Source: Haliclystus octoradiatus | Taxonomy: Eukaryota > Cnidaria > Staurozoa > Stauromedusae > Haliclystidae | Assembly: GCA_916610825.1 (NCBI GenBank) | Contig: OU744449.1 | Coordinates: 9,506,243-9,570,242 of the forward strand | Direction: 5' to 3' | Length of the DNA: 64,000 bases | Shown: one piece after another, positions 12,401 through 23,400 of the stretch | Layout of the letters: every line of letters starts with the position of its first letter | How positions within the stretch are numbered: the stretch's first letter is position 1 | Notes under the pieces: generated by a model | Told to the model about the DNA's origin: nothing | What the model saw: only the letters and a program-made list of their open reading frames with translations | Databases searched by the model: none | Translations under genes and position numbers: made by a program

Positions 12401-15400
12401 GCCATTTAACGTTCATGAACTCCTGGACTGTTTTTCGCAGGGGAAATTATAAATGTTAAATTGTGAAATCTTCAAAGGAAGTTCATGGAACACATTATTT
12501 GATGGCTCCTCATATGAACTTATTCTGTTTAACATATCGAATTGATATCCTTGTGAATCCAAGGCACACATTTTTAAGCAAGAACATTTCTATTACAAGA
12601 ATTAATTTACATGCAGGATTTTACTAATTAAATTGGGGATCCTGCAATACATTGAGTCCAGAAGGCTATCAACAACAACAACAACAAAGAAATCCAGTAA
12701 AAATTTGAGATGCTAGATGATGCAATCTTGTTCAATTTATATTTTGTAACATGGTTTTCAAATAACATACCTTGACACATCTCTTCAATTTCTTTCTCAA
12801 ATTTAACATAGACATCTTCAAGACAAGATATGGTTGAATTGATGTTGAAACGAAACTTTGCAAGGGAATATGACTTTTGTACAGCATCACAAATGGTAAT
12901 GTTTGTAACTTTTAATGACTTTTCAGCTTTGCATCCAACCTCAATACTTTGAAAGTGTAAAATAAATTTGAATGAAATATTTTTTTCAGTAAATGGAAGG
13001 AGGGTAATGGTGTAAAAAATCTCATTAAAACCTATATTTTTCATGATCTGTTTTATGCCAGAAATGAGACATTCCTTATCCTCATCTGTTGTTTGAAAAG
13101 ACTTAACAAAAGGTAATGAAATTTTAACATCACCATAAGAATCTCCAACCCTATCTTTAATGGTCTGATCATCTACATCTTTTAGACCGCGAAGATAGAC
13201 TGTATTTTTATTATTTTTGGCTAGTTTTGCACTGAATTCTGAAAGTATACCGGCAGATACAAACATGGATGATTGTAGCTCATTTTCAAATTCAATAAAA
13301 CCAATTCCAGATTTTTCTCTTCTTGTGTATTCTAAAAATATTGTGGCATTTGATCTGCATGTGTAATTAAAGGATCTTGGACCAGAAGTAATTTGTTTTG
13401 TTTGTAATTCAAGTTGAAAAATGTTGCATTGTAGTGAAAATAATGCCAAACGTGCTTCCGACGGAACGTTAAATAATATTCTACAAGAACCATCAGCAAA
13501 TGCACCGATATCTTTAAAATAAGGCAATTCTTTATTCATGAACGTATGTATTCTTGATAAATCATATGGCTCTTTAATTTTGATTTCATTGTAATCGCCA
13601 TAAAGGTATGGTTCTCTGACTGTCCCTCCTCTTCCTAACATTACAGAAACACAACTGGAATCAATTTGCACTTTCCATAACTCATTTCTAAGTTCATCAT
13701 GGTATGATTTCAGTTTTTCTTTGAGGAACTGTAGTAGAATACCATGAAATGTATTGTTACACCATAACTTGAGACAGCAATTGGTAAACTCTGCTTCTAA
13801 TTTGACAAAATTAGTAAACTTGCTATTGTATAATTCTATAATCCCCTTTAATTCTTTCTCTAGGTCTTGCAGTAGTTTATAGCGCTGTCCAATGAAACAT
13901 TTCCTCAACGAAAGATTACCAATAGGACCAAATTGACAACAGCTAACACATGAATTATAATATAATTGTCCACCTTGACTTCTTTTAAATTCATTCACAA
14001 CATCGTTGTTGTCTTCTACACAGGAAACGTGAAGCATGAAAGAGCGACTGGTTGTTAAGACACTGTCATATATCAAAAACTGTGGAAAACATGGGCCAAA
14101 GGTAGTTAGACTAGAACTTGGATGTATAATCAACATATCACCATCACTTGTCATGTAGCCAAGGTCCGGGTGACCCAAATATGCAGCAATATTTCTACCA
14201 TAGCATTTTGTAATCAAATTTATGATCTGAGAATCATGTTCTTTTACTCTGTTGTCGAATGATGGTTTAGGGCAATTAGGAAATAATTGTTTGATAATAT
14301 GCTCAAATTCCTTAATAGATGATAATATTGCTTTCATTGATTTACCATTAATCGAATTATCACCACACCATGCAGACCTAGCTTTATCTGATTTGCTTGA
14401 ATTTATCCATTCATAAAATACATTAATCATTGTGATGAAATCACTATTGTCATCAGAAAATTGAAGTTTCTTCACATCTGCAGTTTGTTTTTCTTCATCT
14501 GTCCCTTGTCTGAAGAAAATATTACCACCATTTGAAACCATTGCACATAACGCAAGAGCAGTAGATATATCAGCAGTATCATGTTCCAACACATTAATAA
14601 GTAATTTGGATAATCTTGGGTCAATGACAAATTGACTCATTTTCTTGCCTATGTCAGTCAATCTATAGCTGTCTTTATCTTCATTGATCACAATGCCTTC
14701 AAGGTAAATAAGGGACTCGAGACTATTGTCAATTGCATCTGACGAGGGAGGATCCATAAATGTAAATCTGTGTGGATTAGTAATGCCTAGCTTGAAAAGC
14801 TCCAGCAAGCATTGGTCTAATGGTAAACGTTTGATTTCTGGCACCATAACAGCTGAAAAACTATCAAAATCCTCTTTCGTGTATAGGTAATAACAAATTC
14901 CAGGGGCTGTCCTACCAGAACGCCCTTTTCTTTGCGTTGAAGAGCTTTGATTAACAGGAACAACTTTTAAAACACTGATATTTCTTTTGGCATCATATTG
15001 CCTTTCCTTGACTGCACCACTTTCGATAACAATTGTGACATTAGGAACAGTAACTGAAGTTTCAGCAATGTTTGTTGTAATTATGACATACTGCTCCCCC
15101 AGCTTTGGTTTAAATACCCTCTGTTGATCTTCTAATGGCAGTTTTCCATGTAACTGTAGAACCACTATTTTGTTTTTTTTAATAAATGATTCACATTCCA
15201 AAGCACGTTGTGCTTTTTCTGTTTCAGCTGGTGTAGCAACAAATACAAGCATAGCTCCAAAGTGTTTTTTTTCTGATAAACAATTTGAAACCACTTCTTT
15301 GACTTTAGATACAGCTCTATCAAGGTAGTTACCTGATAGGTTCAATGGAGACGTATCCCAGTTTATTGCAATTGGGTAAATATTCCCTGGTATATTGAGT

Positions 15401-17223
15401 ATGTTAACTTTGAGTTGTGCAAAGTAATTTCGGAAAACCGATGGATCAATTGTTGCTGAAGTTATAACAACGTTTAACGGTTTCTCACGACTTTTGTTGT
15501 TGCTTACTGTTTGTCTTAACACACTGAGTAGAAGATCAGTTGCTAATGAGCGTTCGTGTGCTTCGTCAATAATGATGGATTCATATTTGCTCAGTGTTGG
15601 GTCTTTAGCCCATTCTTGTAGTAGATAATAATCAGTTGTGAATACAATTTTAGTTTTATTTTCTTTGAATTTCTTATTAAATCCAAAATCATATCCAACA
15701 ATATCGCCTACATGACCTCCGTATGATAGACTCACATATTCTGCTAGGTTACGTGCAGCTAATTTTCTCGGTTGGGTGCATGCTATCAAACCTGTTGTTT
15801 CGTTTTGTAGAAGATATTTCACAACTTGTGTGCTTTTACCAGAACCTGTTTCCGCTACTAGTATAGTAACATCATGATCTGTAACTGAATTTATTATTGC
15901 AGAACGGTATGCATAAATTGGCATGGATTGATTAAATGTTGAAATTTCAGAACCAAATCTTTGACTTATATTCCCTAGCAAAGTAGTCAAATTTTTATCA
16001 TTGATATCAATAATTACAGCCTCATCATTAAAACATTGACATACTTTTGCAAATTCAGTTGCTTCGTTTCTTTTCAATTCAATTTTTTCTTGTAATTTGC
16101 TTTCTTTAATTTTCAGATCAGCTTCTTCTTTGACCAAATTAAATAATTTATTTCGGGCATTTAATTTTTCCATTGTACTTCTTAATTTTTCAATTTCACC
16201 AACAAGATCTTTTTGTAATTGCATCAATTCCATGGTTTCATTATCGTTTTTTTTCAGACATTCATTCCAAAATTTCTCAATTTGACAAATGACTTCTGCT
16301 TTTAAATGTTGATTATTAATTTCTTCCCTTTTTAAAAATTCTACTTTTATTTCAGGTAAATTGAAACTCAATACAATATTACATGCATGGTTAGCTTGCT
16401 CAATGCTTGGCCTGTTTGTAGTCAACAAATCTGTTGTCATAGTATTGGTATCAAACGTTGTTCTTATTTGTTTTAACATCACCCCAGTATCTGCTTCTAC
16501 TTTATGAATAATTACCCTCATGTAAGCATTGAATACATTTTCATTATTTAAATCCATCTTTTCAAAAGTCATTTTTAAACTTCCAAGCAATTCATGACCA
16601 TCATCATGACCATCTCCAGATAAGTTTCTGAGTTTCAGTTTTGAAGATGATGACTTCTGAGCAGGATTTTTATTCTTTTTATTCTTTCCTTGAAATTCTC
16701 CGTCTTTTTTTGTAGCCTTGTTTTCATTCTTTCTAGTTGGGCCACAATAATTGTTTGTGTTTTTATGTATGAGTTTTTCATTTTCATCTGGTATAATCAT
16801 TTCTTCCATGACGTTTTCAAGATTTATTCTCAAATTTCCAAGCAATTCATGGCTGTTATCATTAACACATTCGGATAAATTTCCGAGTTTTGTTTTTGAA
16901 GATGATAATTTCTGAGCAGGATTTTTATTCTTTTTATTCTTTCCTTGAAATTCTCTGTCTTTTTTTGTCGCCTTGTTTTCATTCTTCCTAGTTTGGCCAC
17001 AATAATTGTTTTTCTTTTTCTGTGTGGGGTTTTCATTTTTACTTTGTAGGCCTAAAGATATTTCCTCCATGAAATTATCAAAACGAGATTCAACATTATC
17101 AATTTGTCCATTCAATTCAGTCAATTGCTTGGGATTCAAAACGCTGTCAGCAACGTTGGAGTCGTAGCATGTTGGTGGCTTCTTTTTATGCCAATGACGT
17201 TTCTTCTTGGTAGATGTATCCAT
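6412..17223 (-). CDS. DEAH-box helicase / RBR E3 ubiquitin ligase fusion (DEAH11/DEAH12-like)
   Basis: Seven minus-strand exons: 17223-12771, 12198-11907, 11330-11117, 9936-9733, 9492-9257, 7693-7615 and 6603-6412. Every junction is GT-AG and the phases agree, giving 1889 residues. Residues 1-200 are Lys/Asn-rich and contain a tandem duplication. The helicase core has GSGKST (460-465), DEAH (553-556), TSAT (588-591) and QRKGRSGR (764-771), followed by DEAH-helicase C-terminal domains. The last four exons encode an RBR module: RING1 from CAIC (about 1678), IBR from CPSPDC, and RING2 from CTNC (about 1839). Cys1852, in SGCNHM, matches the catalytic Cys of parkin-type RING2 domains. The architecture is that of plant DEAH11/DEAH12 and their poorly studied animal relatives. 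RNA-dependent ATPase and ubiquitin ligase roles follow from the families; substrates are unknown. Stop is TGA at 6414-6412. Confidence 0.9.
6803..6983. mobile_element. MITE, TACAGTgAAACCTGTaTATA family, copy 1
   Basis: A 181-bp block bounded by imperfect inverted ends (TACAGTGAAACCTGTATATA and its partner ending AACAGGTTTGACTGTA). Near-identical blocks lie at 39684-39864 and 53953-54166. It has no coding capacity. It sits in the last intron of the DEAH-RBR gene. Confidence 0.75.
7212..7338. repeat. Hairpin-forming inverted repeat
   Basis: Arms of about 30 bases (ACACAGTTTCCTATGAGCTA... and its reverse complement ending GGAAACTGTGCGT) enclose a spacer of about 60 bases. A degraded relative with GTTTCCTATGAGATATTC lies near 11665-11870, so it is probably a small foldback MITE. 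Confidence 0.6.
7376..7536 (-). mobile_element. tRNA-derived SINE, truncated copy 1
   Basis: On the minus strand the sequence starts with a tRNA-like A box (TTAGCTCAGATGGCAGAGC) and a B box (GTTTCAAATCC), then follows the body shared with copies at 18286 and 45240 (TAAAACATCAAATGAGTACC, GATGGCGGATGGAATGGTCC). It stops after about 160 bases, so the 3' half is missing. Confidence 0.8.
7747..8461. repeat. Long dispersed repeat, copy A, with terminal hairpin
   Basis: This copy closely matches 54871-55432 over about 560 bases. Both include a nested palindrome (GCGGGTATAGGTCTATACC and the symmetric GGTTATAGATCTATACC). In copy A the block ends in a near-perfect hairpin of about 180 bases (8283-8461) whose arms contain AATTTAGACCCACGAGTTC and AACAACAAACTCG. 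It is probably a non-autonomous DNA element; I see no coding frame. Confidence 0.7.
10016..10675. repeat. Scattered GTTCATGAAC-family fragments
   Basis: Short decayed pieces of the palindromic family lie near 10040-10070 and 10585-10640, including two direct copies of an ACAGTTCATGAACACCTTATAA unit. They sit in the intron between exons 3 and 4 of the DEAH-RBR gene, which otherwise shows no recognised feature. Confidence 0.5.
12292..12445. mobile_element. Palindromic GTTCATGAAC MITE, copy near 12.3 kb
   Basis: The block runs from CCCCTGCAAAAAAAGTTCAG to CTGTTTTTCGCAGGGG, inverted termini of about 30 bases. Its interior is itself symmetric: GTTCATGAAC words, AACGTTAAATGGCCC and its complement GGGGCCATTTAACGTT. 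It lies in intron 1 of the DEAH-RBR gene, about 95 bases upstream of exon 2. Confidence 0.75.
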
Positions 17224-17715
17224 TTTGTTAAGCTATCCTCCAATTAATAACTTTTTAAGTTTCCAAAGCCATCTTTACTTTAACTGATAGTGTGATTTTT
17301 AGACCCTGTAAAAAGACATTTGCCATTAAGAATGTGTGATGTAGTACAATCCCACTGAAAAAAAACTGTTCATGAGCATGTTCAATAAGGGCAACATGAT
17401 AGATTGAAAAATTGTTCATGGCATAAAAAGGGAATGACAGCATCATTATCACCATTATTCAACCAAGAACAATAAAGTTTACAATAATTCATTTTCAAAG
17501 CCTGCCTCTATTTTCAAGAACTGCATTCATGAAAATTAGACCATCCTCATGCAAAATTTCATTACAGGGTCCATGCATGGGTTGCAATTCTTTATCGCAA
17601 TTTATCTGAACGAGTGATGTTACAAAACACAAGTGAAGTGTAATGAATATCCGAGCCTGCGATGAAGCAAAGCAATCCATGGATGGACCATTTTCTACAA
17701 AGTTATTTGCAAAAC

Positions 17716-17902
17716 AACTCCTGCAATAAACCGTTCAGGAGTTCATGAACACTTCATGAACGTAAAATGGCCCCAAATTTTCATGAACAGTTCATGAACA
17801 GCTCATGAAAATTGAGGTCATCTAACGTTTAGCATTCATAAACATTTCATAAACTGTTCTTGAACTGTTCATGAACTCCTGAATTGTTTTTCGCAGGGGA
17901 AG
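17716..17902. mobile_element. Palindromic GTTCATGAAC MITE, copy near 17.8 kb
   Basis: It starts CTCCTGCAATAAACCGTTCAG and ends CTGAATTGTTTTTCGCAGGGG, with the interior order AACGTAAAATGGCCC ... GTTCATGAACTCCTG that marks this family. A weaker fragment lies at 17350-17420. Confidence 0.75.
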
Positions 17903-18285
17903 TCATTAATTTCATCATCAAACCATCAAATTTTGTATCAACAAAGGAGCCAAAAAAATTCAGTCCAATCACCATTATGATAATGAATCACACGATTACG
18001 TAACCAAGTCTGTGTGATCACAAAAAATAACAAAAAAAAATATGTAGGGTTTCTGTCACCACTATTTTAATTTGCGAATCGTGTAGGGTTTCTGGTCATG
18101 AAAGAACACCATAAAAAAGCAGCAAATGAATTTGGTTGGATTAGGCGTTGTAGACAAAGTTAGTGGAGTGGCTTTTTTCACGGAGAGCAATGATTCTAAA
18201 CGTTCTTTATTGATCTCAGTTGCGACAATATTTGTCATGTCAAGCTAGAAATTCTAGATGAAATCATCAAGTTTGTGAGAGAGGG

Positions 18286-18640
18286 GGGTTAGTTCAGATG
18301 GCAGAGCAACAAAAATTCGGATCTGAATAGATCTGATCTACTGTGATGCAAATCCGCTGAAGGTCAACTCAGCCTTGATTTTATCTTAAACATCAAATGT
18401 GTTCCATTTAAGGATGGTGGATGGAATGCTCCAAAGGGAATTGCATTGTGAGTAGCTGCGGCGCATCATTGCGCATTGACAATCGAGGCTTATCTGCCAT
18501 GAAATCTGTTGAATTAATCTGCTGTGTCGCGGCTGAGATTAGTAAAGAGTATTTAACATCACTGCTCTTAGCGAAAAGAGCCACACCTCTAGAAATAGAA
18601 AAGTGTTACGGGCGTCTTTGGTAGGGTGATTCTGTCTTAA
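18286..18640 (+). mobile_element. tRNA-derived SINE, copy 2
   Basis: It has a tRNA-like head with TTAGTTCAGATGGCAGAGC (A box) and a degraded B box, then a body of about 270 bases colinear with the copy at 45240 (shared landmarks: TGAAATCTGTTGAA, GTGTCGCGGCTGAGAT, AGCGAAAAGA). It ends in a loose TTACTACTATTACC tail, as expected of a LINE-mobilised SINE. Confidence 0.8.
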
Positions 18641-20406
18641 TTACTACTATTACCTTAATGTAGGGATGACCCTGCTGACGAATCATGTTATGGATAGTTT
18701 GTATATGGAATGTGGGTAATTTCTAAAGAAAAATACATGTTCTAAAATACAGTATAATCTATTGTGGTCAGAAAACTCCACATATCCTTTAGATGTGATA
18801 AAATCGTATTAGATGCGATTTACATGAATTTTTGGCAGAAACAAGTAAGATGCGCAGTGTACTTTTTAGATGCGGAAGTTATTTATTTCTTCCAGTTAAT
18901 TGTTTGACGATAATTCCGGGTTGTGAATTGGTTTACTTTGGTCAAACTAAAAGGAAATTAAAATTAAAACGAATGGATAAAATTCAGACTAAAACGAAAA
19001 CATTTATATGAATTCTAAATTTCGAAAGCTATGGAGTATTTGTCATGTTGAGCCTAAACTTATAATTGTCACGTGTTTTTCAAGTTGACCAGATAATGTA
19101 ATGTTCAGTAGGCCTATATCAAAAATACTACATGCAATGCAAATACAGCGTACTCACCAGAAAGAATACGTAGATAGTCTGGTTGGAAATTCTTTCACAA
19201 TTTTGCCACGCTTTTTCTTAGCATGCTATTAGTAAAAATATGAAAGCCAAGCTCTTTCATTTTTAAAACACGGAGTGTGACATTTCTACCTCGTTGATTG
19301 TCCCTCAATATCCAAGTTGAGATAAATCCGGAGAAATGTGTCTACATACAGTTCAAAATGTAAAGTAGGTTGACGTGTATGTTCATTTCGTTTGCAACAT
19401 GTTATTTGTAATAATATCTTTCAAATGTTCTCAGTTCTGGACAACCTCTTGGAGAAGCCTTCGGATTATTTTTGTTATTTTCAACTGTTTTGTTCAAAGG
19501 CTCCAACGACTTCTAGTCTGGTCCTCCTGTAGAAAAAAAGGTCAAACCTAAAAGAAATTGCAACAGAAACAATTCTTTCACCAGTATGTAGATAAACTAT
19601 CCACCTTCTACATATCAAAAGTAGAAGAAAATCGAACACCGCGAAATACCTCAAAATTAACAATTAAAATGTATTACTTTTGCTAAGAAAGCTAAACTTT
19701 CACGCTCCGTTGAATCCAATCTCACGTTGAACTTTGTTGACTATTTGACGGAGCTTCAAAGGAAAACAATTGCGCGCGCAGAAAAAACGAACAGAAAGAT
19801 GGCGGCGTTCGAAAAATTTAAAAGACAACACTTCATAAACAAATTTACACTGCCTTCTAAATTATTAGATGTGGTATTCATCGTATTAAATGGATGTTAA
19901 ATAACACAACGTTTATCTAAATTGTCGTTCAAAAGTCGATTGCTAAATACTGATGGTCTTCAATAACTTAGTGACGTGTTCTCACGAGCACAATTTAGTG
20001 TAGTGTCGTCAACGAACAAATACTTGGTTCAAATGATCTATAGATAGACAAGATGATGTTGGAACACAAATGAAAATAGCAAGTAAGGTAAGTTTCAATA
20101 GCATTTTGAAAGCTGCTAGGTTTTTGTAATTTACTGTCTTAGTCATGAGCCTGAATGTTTAAAGGAAACCATTCTGATATCTCGATAAAATTACCATTTC
20201 CTGTTTTGGCATTTTTCTGATTGAACTGTCGTACTGCGATATAGGCATCTCAATATGACAGCATCCGATTCTTAGTTATCAAGGCCCCAATTCCCTGAGA
20301 CCAATATATACTTTATGTGAAATGTTGTTTTATTTTGTGTTCTTGAGTCAAGTGCTAGCGAGTAAATTTTTTAAAACGAAATGTTCATAGCATAACTTTA
20401 CTAACT

Positions 20407-23400
20407 ATGGATTGGGATATTTATTGTATAATTTGTGAGAAACAACTTGGTGATGCTAAGTATTATTCTACTATAAGAGAGAAAGGCAGTGAAACTATCA
20501 ACGAAGCTAGTTTAAAACGAGGGAATGATAACTTGAAAACTGTTCCTGGCCAAAAAGTACACAAAAAATGTAGACTTGATTATTGTAATTCTCATTCTAT
20601 TGCTCAATATGTGAAATCATCAATAGAAACAAGTACTACTGTTGATTACACACAAAAAAGTACTCTTCGGTCAAAATTGTCTCCATTTGACTATAAATCA
20701 GATTGCTTATTTTGTGGGAAAAGAATTGATCATGAAGTGGAAAGAAAAAGGGGAGAAGGTGTTTACACTGTAAGAACATTTGACATACAGAAAGAGTTAA
20801 TATCTATTTGTAAATCAAGAAAAGATAACTGGGGAGAAATAGTCAAAGCAAGATTGTTATCTGTTCATGATCTACCTGCTGCTGAAGCTGTTTACCATCA
20901 GATATGTAGTGTCAACTTCAGAACTAAAAAATATATTCCATTACAACACTCTGGTGAAGATTCTAGTCATAGACGGCAATCTGGCCGACCAATAGACAAC
21001 ATTCGACTGGAAGCTTTTAACGAGGTTGTGAAATTTTTGAAAGAAAATGATGATGAGCAAGTCACTGTAGTTGATCTTGTTCAGTTGATGGCGTCTAAGC
21101 TTCATACATATGGCCTTGATGCATATAGCAATCTACACATGAAAGTAAAATTGAAAGAGCACTTTGGAAGTCGTGTAATTATTACAGAAATAAATGGGAA
21201 AAAAAATGTTGTTACCCTGTGGAGTACTGCTTCATCCATTTTGCAAGATTTTCATTCTACTACCTTTGTTAGCCAAGAAGATGAAAAACGTAATATAATT
21301 TCATCTGCTGCTAAATTTATATTAAGTGATATAAAATCTTTGTTATCGTCAGTTAAGACTTATCCGGAATCAACTATTATGCAGTCAGATGAGGACAATA
21401 TAAAGTTTCTACCTGAATCCTTGAAAGAGTTTTTGGCTATAATTATCACTAGCAAATATTCAGCAGTAAAGATTGCGTCCATTGGTCAAGCTGTTATTCA
21501 ATCTGCTCGTCCAAGGGTTATTTTAACACCTCTCCAGCTTGGTTTAGGCGTACAGATGCACCACATGTTTGGTTCAAAATTTCTGATTAACACTCTTTAT
21601 AAAATGGGTTTCTGTTGCTCTTACAATACTGTTCTGAAATTTGAAAAAAGTGCTGCAATGAGCAATAATTCTGACATAGCTGGTTATGCCCCAGGTCATT
21701 TTATCCAATATGTTGCTGACAATGTAGATCACAATGTTCGAACAATAGATGGGAAAAATACTTTCCATGGCATGGGTATTATTGCATCGAGCACACTCAA
21801 AAGTTTCAAACAATTTAGAATTCCTAAGCTTGCATCCTCAATTATCAAGCCTTCTGAGTTGATCAAAAACAGTGAAATTGAAATCAAACAATTCTTCTTG
21901 GCAGTTGACCCCACAAAGAAAATGAGATTTAATAAACTAGCTACTGGTATCGTGTCACCTGATTACGAATCAAATGTTGACTTTCTTTGGAAATTATCAC
22001 CCTTCTTTAGATCACCATCACCGTCATGGGCTGGATTGATGCAAATGATTAAAAAAGGGGATCACCATGGACCCTCTACAATTACATTCCTACCAATGAT
22101 TGATTTGGATCCTACTAATCTTAGCTGTATTTATTCAACACTATTATATGTTAGTGATCATGCCAAGAGATATAACTCAGTACCGGTTTTAACTTTTGAT
22201 CAACCTCTGTGGTGGAAAGCTACAGTTATTATTGAAAGCTCGCCAAGCAGTAGTGCACTCAATAACATTACCTTACAACTAGGTGGGTTTCACACGTTAA
22301 TGAGTTTCCTTGGTTGTATTGGTCGTTTCATGGAAGGAGCCGGATTAAAAGAGATATTTGATCTATTTTATGCTGAACATACTGTACCACACATGTTGTC
22401 TGGCAAGGCAATTGCTAGGGCACTCCGCGGTCATTTTCTTGTGGACTTATGTTTAAATATTTTAATTGCTAGTGATGTTTTTAATGTTAGAAATCCTTTC
22501 TGTCCAGATATATCTGCTGATATAGAGAATGATATCGATGAGCATCAGAATAGCAATGATTTTAGTGATACACTTAGTGCAGCAAAGTTGGTGTTTGATG
22601 AGTTTTTATTGGGGAACATTAGTGAATCCGATTGTGACGAATGTTCTTCAATAAAATTTATCAAAGATTCTATTATTAAAAAAATGGAAGAGTTATCATG
22701 CAATTCACGTACATCCAGATTGTGGCTGCAGTATATGGAAATGCTGAACATTGTACGTAATTTCATCAAAGCGGAGCGGTTAAGTGATTGGTCGAATCAT
22801 CTTAAAAATTTAAAAGAAATGTTACCTTATATGGCTGCAGCAGGACATAATATGTATACAAAATCTATTCATATCTATCTACAAAAAATGTCAAAACTTC
22901 AATCAACTCAACCTGATTTGTACAAAAAATTTGAGGATGGTCATCATTCAATAAGGCGATCAGATCGTTACTGGGCTGGCCTTTCTGCTGACCTGATAAT
23001 TGAGCAAGTGTTGATGAGAAGTATAAAATCGCAAGGGGGTCTGACAAGAGGAAGAGGGATTGATGATGTACAAAGATGTGTTTGGGTTTCATCTAGACCA
23101 GCATGTGCAGATATAAACTTAGCCATGCAAACTTTTACATCCACCAATTTTAAATCAAGTGAGCAGCACAAGGATATGTCGCAATCAGCATTAGCTAAAG
23201 ATAAAAAAGACCTTGAAACAGTTTCAACATTCTTGAATGAGCATAATCCTTTTGATACTGATGGTTTTCTCTCTAATATTGTGGATGGGGTTGTTGCCAA
23301 TCATAAAGTCAATGTTGACACTGTAGTGGAAGTAGGTAAAAAGATTTTAAACTCTATGGAGGGTGTTGTTGTTGCAGACCATGTGTTTAAAAAAAAAATG

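Larger units (their letters stand above)
17224..20406. other. Intergenic region between divergent genes
   Basis: The DEAH-RBR gene starts at the left and the FEN/CXC reading frame at the right, transcribed away from each other, so both promoters should be here. It holds a palindromic MITE (17716-17902) and a SINE (18286-18640). An ATG-led GCAAGTAAG|GTAAGT near 20065-20085 could be the donor of an upstream 5' exon of the right-hand gene. No TATA box could be assigned. Confidence 0.5.
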
